A stretch of DNA of 64,000 nt from Chaetoceros tenuissimus (GCA_021927905.1 BLLK01000042.1:1-64000); one strand, 5' to 3'; numbered from the stretch's first letter, positions 1 through 10,685 are shown. The notes: generated by a model from the letters alone, not told the origin. Program-made: numbers and translations.

Positions 1-68
1 ACGTACCTATGTAACAAATGAGTATGTAAAATTTCTTTCGTTTTTTACAAAAGTAAAAATTGAACAAT

Positions 69-1634
69 CTACTTTATCCTTCGCAATTTTGCCATAAAAA
101 AACCGCCTCCAAACAAGTCATTTGTTGTAGACGGCCGAAAGCGAATTGTACCCTGAAGATTACCCTCGCAAATCATGTTTTCAGATATATCATCAAATGA
201 GAGAGGTACTATTTCTACTTGCCCTTTGAATTCCTGAAGTAAAGTCCTAACAACATTTTCATTCTGTTCTTGATCCATAGAGCAGGTTGAATATATCATT
301 GTTCCTCCTTGCTTCAACAACCTAAATCCAGATTTAATTAGCTTTTTCTGAAGTCCGACAAGTTCTTTTATTTTTGTTGGGTCTGTCAATTTTGAATTGT
401 TTGCCACTTTATCATCAAGTGGTACATTATTCTTTGTTGATTGAATTACTTTGTGCTGCAAGTGTCGAAGCGCGCCATCAGTTGAACATTCAGCATCTAC
501 AAGCACATAATCAAATTGGTCAATACAAAGATCTAATGATTTGCCTTCGTCCTTCGTACTATCAACACTTTTTTCATTGTCAGCTTTGAATACTGAAGCG
601 GATACAGTTTTCAGCATCTTTTTCTCTCGAGCTTTAGCACTCTTATTCTGTCTTTTACGTTTGCCAGCATTACTTTGCTGTTCCTTTGCCACATTTGAGT
701 CAAACACCAAAGATTGGATGTCTTTTTCCCTTGACAATGTCGATCCAAAAGTCGTGCCATCAGTGTTGAACAGCCGTATGGTGATATTTGAGGGTTCTAT
801 ATCATCTTTTCTACCTGATGTATCACAATCTATATGATACTTTCGAATGATATTTCTTCCCAGTTGTAACCTTTTCTCTGATATATCTACACCTACTACT
901 GTTGAAGAAATACCGACCTTTTCTTCTAGAATATCTGCTATTGCACAAGTTTTCAAGCAAGGTGCGCAACAGAGATCTAATACTCGAATATTTGATATAG
1001 AATCTGTACTATCATCATATTTCTTCGAAACATCGAATACATTCATGAGTAACACTGCGACTGCTGCACCTGACGACACATCCATTCCATACACTTTTCC
1101 ACTTGAAAAAGACTCTGAGCTTGCTAGAGAAAACGAACTATGTATTGCATAAAATCCAAAGTTATCTGGAAGCCAGGGAACTTCAACTACTTCCCCTACA
1201 TTTTCAACTTCTCTTTTCAATAGTTCAAGACTCTGTTTTCTATCAAATCTAGGATTTAGCCTTACAAAACGAGTAGTTTCAGGTATACTGTCGTCAGATT
1301 TCTGAGTAACATTTGCTGATTCGTTTAGAAAAGAGTCTATTTTTGCCACACCGTTTTCTTCATAATGCTTGCGCAATTCATCAGATAAAATAGGTTTAGA
1401 AGACGCCATCGTTTCTAAGTACAACATGAATGAGTTCCATTTCGATGTTATCATGTGAAACTGAAGATGAAGCTCTCTTTTCGTGTTTGTTTTTGTGGGT
1501 GCCAACGAAAGACGGATAGAGGACAGACGAAAAAGACTCTCACTTTTATTTCTGTTCTTGTGTTTTGTATCCACAAAGTAAGCATAGAGTACCTTATTAA
1601 TTATATAGGTATTACATGACATGAATGCGAACAT
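69..1634 (-). CDS. NOL1/NOP2/Sun (NSUN) family RNA cytosine-5 methyltransferase
   Basis: Predicted to transfer a methyl group from S-adenosylmethionine to carbon 5 of a cytosine in tRNA or rRNA. A Rossmann-type SAM site is visible around DLCCAPCLKTCAIAD, followed by VVGVDISEKRL, FDYVLVDAECSTDG (motif IV) and GGTMIYSTCSMDQEQNENVV (motif VI with the catalytic-type Cys). The C-terminus FGGGFFMAKL is typical of the family. Motif I lacks the usual APGGK glycines and motif IV has EC in place of PC, so this belongs to a divergent subfamily. The frame is open to 1634, where it abuts the stop codon of the next gene; an internal ATG at 1409 (MASSKPILSDEL) is an alternative start. The basic, Ser-rich first 75 residues could be a mitochondrial presequence, or the segment may be untranslated. 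The family is well supported; substrate and compartment are not. Confidence 0.85.
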   Translation of the reverse strand: MFAFMSCNTYIINKVLYAYFVDTKHKNRNKSESLFRLSSIRLSLAPTKTNTKRELHLQFHMITSKWNSFMLYLETMASSKPILSDELRKHYEENGVAKIDSFLNESANVTQKSDDSIPETTRFVRLNPRFDRKQSLELLKREVENVGEVVEVPWLPDNFGFYAIHSSFSLASSESFSSGKVYGMDVSSGAAVAVLLMNVFDVSKKYDDSTDSISNIRVLDLCCAPCLKTCAIADILEEKVGISSTVVGVDISEKRLQLGRNIIRKYHIDCDTSGRKDDIEPSNITIRLFNTDGTTFGSTLSREKDIQSLVFDSNVAKEQQSNAGKRKRQNKSAKAREKKMLKTVSASVFKADNEKSVDSTKDEGKSLDLCIDQFDYVLVDAECSTDGALRHLQHKVIQSTKNNVPLDDKVANNSKLTDPTKIKELVGLQKKLIKSGFRLLKQGGTMIYSTCSMDQEQNENVVRTLLQEFKGQVEIVPLSFDDISENMICEGNLQGTIRFRPSTTNDLFGGGFFMAKLRRIK

Positions 1635-3053
1635 CTATTTTTCACAAGTCATCGATTCCTGCAATAATCGGGAATGAATTTCCTTTGCTTGTGTCACGGC
1701 CTGCATTTGATTTTTCAAAACAGTCTCAACCGCTTCTAATTGACTAGGTGATAGATGCATAGCAAGAGCATGGGGAGAATACAAAAGCATCTTAACATCT
1801 AGACATAATGCTTCCATCAATTCCTCCGACTTTTGGGACAATGTGTCATCGCATCGCTCTTTTAAAAGATCGTGTATTGTCTTTTCGTGCGTAGAAAATT
1901 TGATGGTAGCTTGAGAATCTTGCTCTGGGATATACTTCTTCTCGTCGGATACCATAGTTCCATCATCCATTGTTACAAATTTGGGCTTTGCCACTTCTAT
2001 AGGTTCCGAATGTGATTTTTCCATTCTACTATTGTCGTTACATTTGGTGACTCTTGATGCAGACTTTTTCTTCTGGTTCTTACTTTTCCTTTTTGTTTTC
2101 CTTTGTTCTGTACTTTCATCTTCATTGAGCAGTAAAACTGTCATATCTTCAGCCTGTTGAGATATTGTATCAGTTAGTATCTCTAAGCAGATCTCAATAT
2201 TTGCCTTTTGGTTATCAAACGCTTCTTTGTGCTCTACAGGTACCCGTTTCTCCAATAGATCCATCTTTGATATTATTGCTTTGCATTTTTTTACATCATC
2301 AAATTTTATTTGAGCTATAGGAAGTTCTCCTTTTTGATTCAAAGATAGAAGATACCGAAGGATCTCTTGCTTTCCATGACCGTACAATATTGATACCATT
2401 GAATCTTCCGAGTCATTCTTTTGTTGAAGTATATTTCTAATCAAATCGTTATTCTGTTGTGTATTTCTTGACGATGACGATTGAACTAATTCAATCCAGC
2501 TTTTTATTGTAACCAACTTATCATTTGCAGCAGCGATCATGAGAGGGGTATCACCATGATCATTCTGCTGTGATAATAAACAGGAATACTGTGTCTCTAT
2601 GAATTCATCCTTCAACGCATGGCAGTTGGGGTCAGCATCCAGCAGACGACATTGAAGGGCATGAATATGTGCTAGGAAATGAAGTGTCTGAGCATCTTCG
2701 ATTCCGTAATGAATCGCTTGATTACCTCCGTCTGGAGAAGGCTGGTAACAACTGCCAATGGTCATACTGAATAAAATCCTTTCTTTACTTTGGAAGTCGT
2801 CATTTTGGAGAGTTTTAATGAAGCACTTTAATGCATTCATATTCCGTTTGTCACATGCAATCATCAATGGTGTAATTCTTACATCTTTTTTTGGTTGTTG
2901 TGTTATATGTTTCATCTTTGTTTTATCAGCCGTTTGAGACAAATCATTTATAATTTCGCAAATCCCATCTTTCAACTTCGACATATCCATGGAAGATGTT
3001 ATGAGTTTACATAGTTGATCAGCAGCGCTTTTTATTTCATCCTGAATCACCAT
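1635..3053 (-). CDS. Ankyrin-repeat protein, unknown role
   Basis: This is a single-exon gene of 472 residues. Ankyrin-like helices are seen at about residues 55-90 (TPLMIACDKRNMNALKCFI), 110-135 (NQAIHYGIEDAQTLHFL) and 165-190 (HGDTPLMIAAANDKLVTI), with spacing longer than the canonical 33 residues, so the repeats are divergent. A basic stretch near residue 320 (TKRKSKNQKKKSASR) could be a nuclear localisation signal, and the C-terminal third looks helical. Ankyrin repeats bind other proteins; no catalytic motif is visible and I cannot assign a function. The ATG at 3053 is the only sensible start. The stop lies immediately before the longest frame of the methyltransferase gene, so the two same-strand genes are very tightly packed. 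Confidence 0.75.
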   Translation of the reverse strand: MVIQDEIKSAADQLCKLITSSMDMSKLKDGICEIINDLSQTADKTKMKHITQQPKKDVRITPLMIACDKRNMNALKCFIKTLQNDDFQSKERILFSMTIGSCYQPSPDGGNQAIHYGIEDAQTLHFLAHIHALQCRLLDADPNCHALKDEFIETQYSCLLSQQNDHGDTPLMIAAANDKLVTIKSWIELVQSSSSRNTQQNNDLIRNILQQKNDSEDSMVSILYGHGKQEILRYLLSLNQKGELPIAQIKFDDVKKCKAIISKMDLLEKRVPVEHKEAFDNQKANIEICLEILTDTISQQAEDMTVLLLNEDESTEQRKTKRKSKNQKKKSASRVTKCNDNSRMEKSHSEPIEVAKPKFVTMDDGTMVSDEKKYIPEQDSQATIKFSTHEKTIHDLLKERCDDTLSQKSEELMEALCLDVKMLLYSPHALAMHLSPSQLEAVETVLKNQMQAVTQAKEIHSRLLQESMTCEK

Positions 3054-3484
3054 ATCCGCAATTCAATGCAATCTCAATTCATATAATATCGCCGGAACTA
3101 GTTTCCACGGCAAGACTCTCAACTGGGACTCAAACTGTATTGAATCTATAGCTGCTTTGCATTTAGATAGTTAGACAACTGTGTTCAAGAAGAAGTTTAG
3201 GTGTTTTCATTTTATGTTATTGATGTGTCATGGTGGTCCATCATGTGCCATGCCTGAAAATTATGAGACGTACGTACCATTCCGTACCAAAGGAATTGAT
3301 ACTACATTACTACGTACCTCTACAGTATGGTCTCTTACCGCCTCATCTTCTTTTCTTTGGTCCTAGTACTAGTAGCCAAGGTAGATAGATACTTGGAGGC
3401 GGGACATGTCTCTCTATTTATCTACCTCTAGCTAGAACTGTATGTACATGTTTTGAAAGAAAGTCCAAAGTCAACCAGTCCATT
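3054..3484. other. Intergenic region upstream of the ankyrin gene
   Basis: No convincing coding potential. It holds the 5' flank of the ankyrin gene and the 3' flank of the ABC1 kinase gene. An ACGTACGTAC motif lies at 3268-3277, about 215 bp before the ankyrin start, with two further CGTACC elements within 50 bp. Confidence 0.6.
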
Positions 3485-5605
3485 TTACTTTATGATGTTA
3501 CTTTTCCAATGCTGACTTGTATGTATTTCCATTCCCATAAGCGATCCAAAACCCCGAAATAAAAAGGATGTTCGAGCTACAAACACCGCCGGATCTGGAC
3601 AAACTGTCATTGCATTTTCCTTTTGTAAATGCATGAGGTAACTTTGAGGTGTAGGACAATTAACTTCACGTCTGCCAACATCGCTATCAAAAAACAAACG
3701 GGCTGTATTTGTTATTGTGTCATTTCTTCCATTCTCAAAGCGAAAACCAAAGGTATGCATTGCTTCTGCAACGTTTTCTTCATTCACTTTTCTAGCTCCC
3801 AATTCTGCAACAATTGTAGACAGTGCAATTCTCTCAGTCTCGCTTAGCATTTTACACTGTCCATAATCAATTAGACCTAGTCCATTTTTCATTTGGATAA
3901 TGTTTCCAGGATGGCAATCACCATTAAAGATCCCATTTTGTAAAATTTGGTGTCCGTGAACATCTAAAAGAAGCTTAATGGCTTTGCTTTGCTTCCACTG
4001 TAAATACCCTAGTCTCAGTGTAAACGAAAGTTGTTCATGGAGAGGATATTGACGAAAGTAATCGCGTAGCTTGTTGAAATTTTCGATTACACTAACTTCT
4101 CCAGCATTAAGATTTCCTTGAAACAATGCTGCAAGGAGAGAACATAGGTATGAGCGAGGAAATCACAGAGTTACCAATCAACAATTTGTAGAATTATACT
4201 TACCTCTTCTTCGATCGTCCATTATCACTTTTGCCAGGCTTCTATTTCCATTCAGTGCATCTGTAATATCATTCAAAATTGCAGTCTCTAGTTTCACCCC
4301 GTCGAGATACTCCATGATTAGAACATTCTGGGTACAGAATTCCTTGACGGGCATTGGGACCACAACTTTCTTCCTGTAAGGTGAAGCCATCATGTTTTTG
4401 CGAACGCGGTCTAGATTATTTGCTTCATGATGATAGTCAAACTCTGTCATCATCTGAGATTCAAGTTCTCGAAGTATCGGACTCCATCCTGGCAAAGCAA
4501 CCCGACAAAGCCACTTGAATATTTTGAAATCATTGCGGAAGCGATCTTCTGCGTCCAAGTGCATCACTTTTATCGCTACTTCTCTTTTCTTAGATAATCC
4601 ATTGTCATTGATTCCTTTTGACTTGAGCTTTTCAACCACATCCTGTCTAATTATTCCCTTATGAACCTGACCTATGCTTGCGCTACCCAAGACTTCCAAT
4701 TCAAAACTTTCTAAAATATCATCTACAGAAAGACCGAAATTTCTCTGCCAACTCTCTTCGATCACATCACGGATCTCTTCACCAGTCCAAGGTGGGACTT
4801 CATCTTGAACAACTTGCATTACATTTACATATTGTTCTGGGATGAAATCTGGACGTGAAGACAGGACTTGTCCAATCTTAATAAACAAACCACGCATTTC
4901 AAGAATAATGTCCAGTGCTATATCAGCATATCGGCTATGAAGTTTTTCGTATATCTCATCTCGCTTTTTTCTATCATAATATTTCATGGTTAATGGACCA
5001 TATCGAACAATTTTATCGCCACCTATCAAATCATCATCAGATTCAATCAAATGACTTTGTCTAGAGTGAAGATCAAGCCATACCTGAGTAAACTTGTAAT
5101 GAAGTATTATTGGAGTTGCCTGCCTCCAGAATGATAACGTCCGAGATATAATTTCTTGTGGCTTCATCTTCTTTGAATGTTTATAGGTTCGATTCTTTGT
5201 TGAGGCGTGTGCAGGTGATGTTCGAAGCAAATTCAAAGAGACTGCAGATATTGCTACAAGTGGCAGCCCTATACTTTTCTGTGTCAAAAACTTCATGTGT
5301 TGAACAGGTAGTCTCTGTATGTATGGTTGCTGTAACAGACCAAGAGGAATGAAGAATGCCATGGACTTAAATTGATTCAATACGCTTTTCCAACATATAT
5401 TTTTATTAGAAAGTTGTTCAACTCTACTTTGACATCGATAGTGAGACTTCAAATTTTCTTTCCCTCCTGCACTATTTTGTGGATTCTTCGACAAACGAGG
5501 TCCCAATGTGTAAAGATGAGAAGCAGTTGCATGAGCTAACTCAAAATGACATAGAGAAAGAAGCAAAATAATTATAAGGCTCCAGAACGAAGTTCTATCC
5601 ATCAT
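3485..5605 (-). CDS. ABC1/ADCK/UbiB family atypical kinase
   Basis: The gene has two exons: 5605-4204 and 4128-3485, with a 75-nt intron (GTAAGT donor, TTGCAG acceptor). Splicing joins DDRRR to ALFQGNLN and gives 681 residues. Family marks are the KxGQ motif (IKIGQVLSSRPDFIP, about residue 240), the Ala-rich-loop equivalent GSASIGQVHKG (about 305), VAIKVMH (about 345), IMEYLDG (about 430), GDCHPGNI (about 533) and the metal-binding LIDYGQ (about 551). ABC1 proteins support quinone and isoprenoid lipid metabolism in mitochondria and plastids. The N-terminus is a clear secretory signal (SFWSLIIILLLSLCHFELAHA), and a second hydrophobic stretch ends in SPAHAS near residue 130, which suggests plastid import. 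There is no ASAFAP-type phenylalanine at the first cleavage site, so plastid location is inference. Confidence 0.9.
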
Positions 5606-6078
5606 GGATAAAGTCAGAGTTATGTTCCCTTTTCAGAAGAGCGAAGCGTAGAGGGCTTGTAGGTAAATCGAAGAGATGCCACTTTGTAATTATTGATGAT
5701 ACATTCCACATTCTTGATAATATTGAGTGGTGTTTGGCTTTTGTGTGCTTTACTGCTGAATGCGTGCACACGTACGTCATTGATGGAATTGCAGTTTTTA
5801 ATCCCATCTCCTAAAATAGCTGTATTTTTCCGTTCAAAAAATTAGGCCTTTTCTTGGCGGGAAGAAAAATATCTTTGTGTCGTGTCGACACAAAACATGT
5901 TCATGTCAGGATACATACATGAACATCTACCAATACCTACCTTCATAAATTCATCACACTGCTTTTTCTTGTTCCTTTGTGAGCAACATACCTGCTACCA
6001 TTTGCCCTCCTCCATTATATCTATTAGCTATAGCCTTTCTTAGTCCAGTTAGTTTTCTTTATCTATCCAGCTTCGACA
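5606..6078. other. Divergent promoter region, ABC1 kinase / MYB
   Basis: No gene is seen. It serves two divergent genes. A CACGTACGTCAT element lies at about 5767-5778, about 165 bp upstream of the kinase start. A short frame overlapping the kinase start (5595-5807, minus) has no recognisable features. Confidence 0.6.
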
Positions 6079-7287
6079 ATGAACCCTATTCAAGAAAATG
6101 AGTCAAACCGAAATGATGCTCCCTCTAAATTAGGTAGGAAGCGTTTGCCTCTCAAGAAGAGACAACCTGCCAATATGATCCTAGAGCACTATGTGATTGA
6201 TGCGCCATCGACCTCTTCTCCGGAGCTTTCTACTGATGCAGCTACTCGAACAGGCTCTCGTCGTAGATCGCAGCTCGAATCTGAGTCTTCTGATTCATCC
6301 AAGGATGAAATCAAGACGAACCTACCTCTCAGGAAGAAGAAGCGTAGTACGAAGTCATCTACTTCACATAGTACTTCAACACAGAGAACCAAGCGACCAT
6401 ATAAAAAGAGAAAGACGGATCCTTCAAAGAATAGAGGTCATTGGACAAACGAAGAGAAAGTTGCATTCCTAAATGGACTAAGGAAGTACGGGAAGGGCAA
6501 ATGGAGCAAGATTGCATCAGAAATCCCAACTAGGTAAGTAAGTTATTAGATTAATTCCAATAAGTTGGTATTTTTGTTTATTCATCGTCTTCTTTAAAAC
6601 AGGACTGCAATTCAAGTTAAGACGCATGCTCAGGGTGTCTTGATGAAAATGGAAAATGGGGAAGATGTGTATGAAATAGGAAATCGAAGCACAAAGTCCA
6701 TATCATCCTCTGGAGTAGTGTCGAAATCTCCGAGCTCAAATTCAAGCATAGCGTCTCTATCCTCCTCTGGAGCGCATGAAGAATCTACGATTCCAAATTC
6801 AAGAACATCATCTCCTTCTTTTGAAGTAGGTGGAACTGACAATCCAGTCTCTCTACCGAAATCACCTGGCATCCAAAACCCGGACATTTGCACCAATGAA
6901 GAATATGCCGATGCGATTGATTACATCAATGACGTAGTTGAAAATTCTATCTATTCATCGCATCTCCTAAGTTCTTTTGCTACTCCATCTGCTACCAGTA
7001 ATACTGGACTCCAGTCTATTTTAGCTCCTGTTACCAATAGTGCTCTCATCAACAATAGATTTTACGAAAATACAGCTAGCGTTGTAAACCCTACCGAGAA
7101 TGAGTCTCTACATGCCTTTCTAACTCCAGTCGCAATCAGAGCGTCTCTTGTCTATAATGAGGGAGGAATGAGTACATCTCCAAAAACCCCACTCGTTGAA
7201 CAAAAGGATGAAGAAATGCTATCTTTGGCGGCCAAAATCCTCCTTGATTTGGCATCTCCTCAAGGCAGTGTACAATCCAAAGCTTGA
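6079..7287 (+). CDS. Single-repeat MYB (SHAQ-type) transcription factor
   Basis: The gene has two exons: 6079-6533 and 6603-7287, with a 69-nt intron (GTAAGT ... AACAG). The spliced protein has 379 residues. The intron splits the MYB domain: exon 1 ends HWTNEEKVAFLNGLRKYGKG...IPT and exon 2 continues RTAIQVKTHAQGVL, so the splice is required by homology. The domain carries the spaced Trp of a MYB repeat and the VKTHAQ variant of the plant SHAQKYF signature at about residues 118-168. The N-terminus has several basic clusters that can act as nuclear signals; the rest is Ser/Thr-rich and disordered. DNA-binding regulator; target genes unknown. It is followed by three hairpins in its 3' flank. 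Confidence 0.88.
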
Positions 7288-7289
7288 AT

Positions 7290-7448
7290 TTCTCAAATGG
7301 ATTGGATCCATTTGAGAACAATTAGCTAGAGTGTTTTCGACAAGATATGTCTTGTCGATATCATTTTGCCGTGGGAGCTCATTTATTTGTATTACATATT
7401 CTGTTTCATATCAAATGTATACTGCACCTTTTTCTCGAAAGAGAAAAA
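7290..7448 (+). other. Three consecutive perfect hairpins in the 3' flank of the MYB gene
   Basis: Hairpin 1 spans 7290-7318 with 13-bp perfect arms (TTCTCAAATGGAT) and a 3-nt loop, 2 nt after the MYB stop. Hairpin 2 spans 7337-7358 with 9-bp arms (TCGACAAGA) and loop TATG. Hairpin 3 spans 7429-7448 with 8-bp arms (TTTTTCTC) closed by a GAAA tetraloop. The region lies between two convergent genes, so the structures would be at the 3' ends of both transcripts. Confidence 0.7.
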
Positions 7449-7571
7449 TGACGATTAGGTACAATTAGGTATTATATATTTGCTTCTAGTTAGTTTAGTT
7501 ATAACATTATATTTATCAAAACACATACTATTTACCATATCTTTGAAGTTAAAGAGAATACTCGTGCATGG

Positions 7572-8357
7572 TTATCCACAAATCCGCATCCATTCCTCCC
7601 GTCCTATACCTGGACGGAATTCAGAACGGAAATCTTGCCAGTCCAATTGGTCTAAGATCCAAGCTCCTCGTCGAGCTTCAATATCATCAGTGATGCTACC
7701 ACGAATCAGGCTCCATCCGAGTATTGCGAGTAAAGTTCCATCATCTGGATCGCGGAATTGACATTCAACCCAACATTTTCCATCCATGTAATCAATAACA
7801 TCATTTGGGAAGGACAAGTCATAGCTCGCCTCTTCATTCTCATTTGATACTACAAGGATTTCATATTGATTATTCTCTCTTGCCATTGCTTCTCCTAATG
7901 AACTCACAAATGTTTCTTCGTCAATCTCCTTCTCTGATGGTACTCCAATTGACAGTAGCAATTGTTTCTTCCATTTCTCTGAAGATGAGTGAATGAGACT
8001 TCTTATCCCCGAGTTAGGCCTTCTATGAAGTTCAGACAATAAACTTGAGACAAAATTTGTTGCTGATAATGATGGGTTTGGAGGTAAATTGATTTGTTGA
8101 GAGAATATCTCTGCTCGAAGCTTGTGTAAACGTTCTTGCAAGAGAGGATTTTCAAAAGAGATACTATCTGCCCCATCGTTTTCATTTGAACTCATGCATC
8201 GCTGAGAATGTTTGCACAAACATTCTCTAGGCGACTCTGCTCTTGACATTGAAACTATATGTGTTTTATATGCTAAAGAATTGAATCCAAGAACTCTTTG
8301 CAGATGATGCGTTGAAATCAGTAGGATAAGTACTGAAAGAGTGTGACAATTATTCAT
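7572..8357 (-). CDS. Plastid-targeted protein of unknown function
   Basis: This is a single-exon gene of 261 residues. The first 25 residues form a secretory signal (NNCHTLSVLILLISTHHLQRVLG) followed by FNSLAYKTH. A phenylalanine right after the cleavage site and a basic, Ser-rich continuation are the mark of a diatom bipartite plastid presequence. The mature part contains a helical region (LQERLHKLRAEIFSQQINLPP) and a compact C-terminal part with YMDGKCWVECQFRDPDDGTLLAILGW and ARRGAWILDQLDWQDFRSEFRPGIGREEW, which looks like a folded domain. I do not recognise the family. It is convergent with the MYB gene. Confidence 0.75.
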   Translation of the reverse strand: MNNCHTLSVLILLISTHHLQRVLGFNSLAYKTHIVSMSRAESPRECLCKHSQRCMSSNENDGADSISFENPLLQERLHKLRAEIFSQQINLPPNPSLSATNFVSSLLSELHRRPNSGIRSLIHSSSEKWKKQLLLSIGVPSEKEIDEETFVSSLGEAMARENNQYEILVVSNENEEASYDLSFPNDVIDYMDGKCWVECQFRDPDDGTLLAILGWSLIRGSITDDIEARRGAWILDQLDWQDFRSEFRPGIGREEWMRICG

Positions 8358-8823
8358 TTTGGTTATTTTGAATTTGGTTCGTTGACTTTGAAAACCTAGG
8401 AAAAAGCTATGATGTGCTATCAGCTTTCTGCTACAAGTTGCTGTGGTTTGGTCGCCTGACTTTCTAGTCTATGTTTATGAAATGTATTTCGTTCTGTGGT
8501 ATTTTGGAATTGTTCTAAACAGCATCATCACATCATCGCATCATCACAAACATCAAAGTCCAATGTCTCTTCGTGCGTACGACAAAGTACGTACGTGCGG
8601 TGCGCGCTAAAATTCCTTTTTCCATTTGATTCTTCACTATTCTTTTTATTGTATTATGGTGGATTGATTCCAATTAATAATCAAAAACCATTTCTATAAA
8701 TGAATAATAACCTATGTATAGATAAAATAAATTGACCATATGAATATTTTTGTCTGACTTTGAGAAATATTTATTTTATGAACAAAGAAATAGGTCCTCA
8801 CCTTGGGAAGGACACCATCCAAC
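8358..8823. other. Intergenic region with CATCA repeats and ACGTAC motif
   Basis: No gene is seen. It holds a short imperfect CATCATCAC-type repeat at 8523-8552 and a GTACGTACGTG element at about 8587-8597, about 230 bp upstream of the plastid-protein start at 8357. Confidence 0.55.
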
Positions 8824-9561
8824 TCAATCATCTTCATCAAATTTTTCTTCAAAATCTTCAACAGCTGCCCAATCAAAAGAATCTTTGTCTTTTTCCATAA
8901 TGTCTTCAGGTACAGCAGTGGGAAGATCAAGATCTATCCTCTTCATTTCTTCATAACTGAGACCAAGCTCCTGTTTAATCTGGCGCTCATACATCTCACG
9001 CTTTTGGCAATTATGTACAAATTTTTGAATAGCAACCACTGTATCATCTGTATTGGTCTTCCAAAATCTTGGACTTGTAGAAGAGTACATCTTTACGAAA
9101 TCATCACATAATACGTTTGAAATTTCGGAATTGCCAGCCATTAAAGGAATATTTGCAGCTGAATCCAGTACTTTTTGTTTGTCTAAACTTACAGTCCATG
9201 CGGTAAGGCCAACAAGCGATGCCATGGCACCGTCTAATATGGTTCCTGCCACCTTAACGAAAAGTCCTTCTTGATACTGCGGTGGTGGTTTATTAGGAAA
9301 TCTGGATTTATTCATGTAATTGAGAACCAGCTGAGGAGCTTTTCGTAAACCTATGAAAGTCCCTATTCCAAACAATGAACCAATTATAATTCCAGGATAT
9401 AGTATTGCATCCTCTAATACTTTGCGCTCATTTTTCGTTGGTGATTTCAGTATTTTATAGTCCAATTTTGTTTGTATTATTGTAAGAAATGACTGAACTA
9501 TTTTTTCATCTTCTGATAGAGAATTGTCAAATGGTGGTAGCCTTGACTTTGCTGGTGGCAT
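8824..9561 (-). CDS. Membrane-anchored unknown protein, paralogue of the gene at 15625
   Basis: Predicted 245 residues. The frame continues upstream of 9561 to 9639 but only with a GTG, so the ATG at 9561 (MPPAKSRLPPFDNS) is chosen; an acceptor-like TTACAG lies just before it, so a 5' UTR intron is possible. A hydrophobic segment (ILYPGIIIGSLFGIGTFIGL) is followed by a second weaker one (AMASLVGLTAWTVS), a LCDDFVKMYSSTSPRFW block and AIQKFVHNCQKREMYE, ending in an acidic tail (DFEEKFDEDD). The same blocks occur in the same order in the gene at 15625-16387. Function unknown; probably an organelle or endomembrane protein. Confidence 0.72.
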   Translation of the reverse strand: MPPAKSRLPPFDNSLSEDEKIVQSFLTIIQTKLDYKILKSPTKNERKVLEDAILYPGIIIGSLFGIGTFIGLRKAPQLVLNYMNKSRFPNKPPPQYQEGLFVKVAGTILDGAMASLVGLTAWTVSLDKQKVLDSAANIPLMAGNSEISNVLCDDFVKMYSSTSPRFWKTNTDDTVVAIQKFVHNCQKREMYERQIKQELGLSYEEMKRIDLDLPTAVPEDIMEKDKDSFDWAAVEDFEEKFDEDD

Positions 9562-9993
9562 ATTAATATTGCTGTAACGTAAAGAAATTCCTCCTCTCAG
9601 ATATGTTGTCAATGAAAGTGCTCCTGCTTTTATGGACACAAATGAGTATTACTATCTATCTTCGAGTAATCCTCTTATTACGTAAACGAATAATACAACA
9701 TGGTGGTGGTTTGGTTTCTATGGTTCTATCTTTTTCGACTTCTTACTATGGTACGTACTTTCTATTACATACTACGACAAACATGGCATGTTTCTAGAGT
9801 TTCTAGCCAAATAGTTTTCAACCTAGCTGAAACGTTTAAGAACAGTTAGAAGAAGATCGCTGTGACGTTATTTCAAGTTGAAGTTGCGAGCTTTTTGTGG
9901 AAGCAACAACAAGGAACTTTCCTTTCACTCCAACTACCCATTTCTTCCATAGCCAATAGCTCTCTCGAAGTTACATTATTAAAATAAATCAAT
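9562..9993. other. Divergent promoter region
   Basis: It lies between two divergent starts. A GTACGTAC element is at 9751-9758 and a TTACGTAAAC element at about 9678-9687. No gene is seen. Confidence 0.55.
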
Positions 9994-10581
9994 ATGAATA
10001 ACCTTATGCTTGCACAGTTGATGAAGGATCTTCAGGTGAGAAGACTATGATGAAATCAGCTGTGGAGATAGAGAGGAAGCAGAAAAATTGTAGGTTGGAG
10101 ATATGGAAGAATGGAAAAAGGATACCTCCACACGGATTGGAAAGTGATGAAATGTATCAAAGATTATGGTTTCGAAATTAATTGCACAGCAGCAATTCTA
10201 AGCATCTTGTTGAAGATACCTAGGATTTATCTATGGAAGCATTTGTCGTTTGTATTTCTTTGACCAAATAATTCGCTACTTCGTCTTCTAACCATATCTG
10301 TATTGAAGGATCCTGAAATGATGCGTGAAGCGCAAAAAATGATGCAAGATCCAGCATTTCAGGCACACATGAAGAAGATTTCAGAATCCGCTCAATTTCA
10401 ACAATCCATGAAGCGTACCAATGAAGTCATGAAAGATCCAAAGAAAATGCAAGAGATGCAGAAGAATGTAGAAAAGAGAGTGGCAGAGGGACAAAAGCAG
10501 TTGGAAGAGCTCGAGAAGAAGGAGGAGGCAGAGAAAGCAAAGGCTGAAGAGACTGAAGATGCAAAACCTGCAGCAAACTAA
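9994..10581 (+). CDS. Small STI1-like (DP-repeat) protein
   Basis: The gene has two exons: 9994-10035 (14 codons) and 10309-10581, with a 273-nt intron (GTGAGA ... TTGAAG) that is unusually long for this window. The spliced product has 104 residues and begins MNNLMLAQLMKDLQ, then DPEMMREAQKMMQDPAFQAHM. Repeated D-P-x-[MF] helices resemble the STI1 modules of Hop/Hip/Tic40 and ubiquilins, which bind chaperones or hydrophobic segments. The C-terminal half is a charged helix (EEKKEEAEKAKAEET type) ending DAKPAAN. The first exon is inferred from phase and a good ATG context; the second exon has no usable ATG at its own start. A snoRNA host role for the intron was considered and not supported. Confidence 0.65.
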
Positions 10582-10685
10582 AGCAATCATAGAATATATT
10601 TAAAAAAGGGAAAATGAATAAAGAATTGGATCATATTTATATTTTCACTCATTGATTATATGGTTATTACCCTCCGTATACATTT

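Noticed and set aside
5595-5807. 70-codon minus frame overlapping the ABC1 kinase start
   Set aside because: It overlaps the signal-peptide start in another frame and has no features.
10036-10308. Long intron of the STI1-like gene as a box C/D snoRNA host
   Set aside because: Two RTGATGA-like boxes are present (ATGATGA, GTGATGA), but there is no CTGA D box and no terminal stem.
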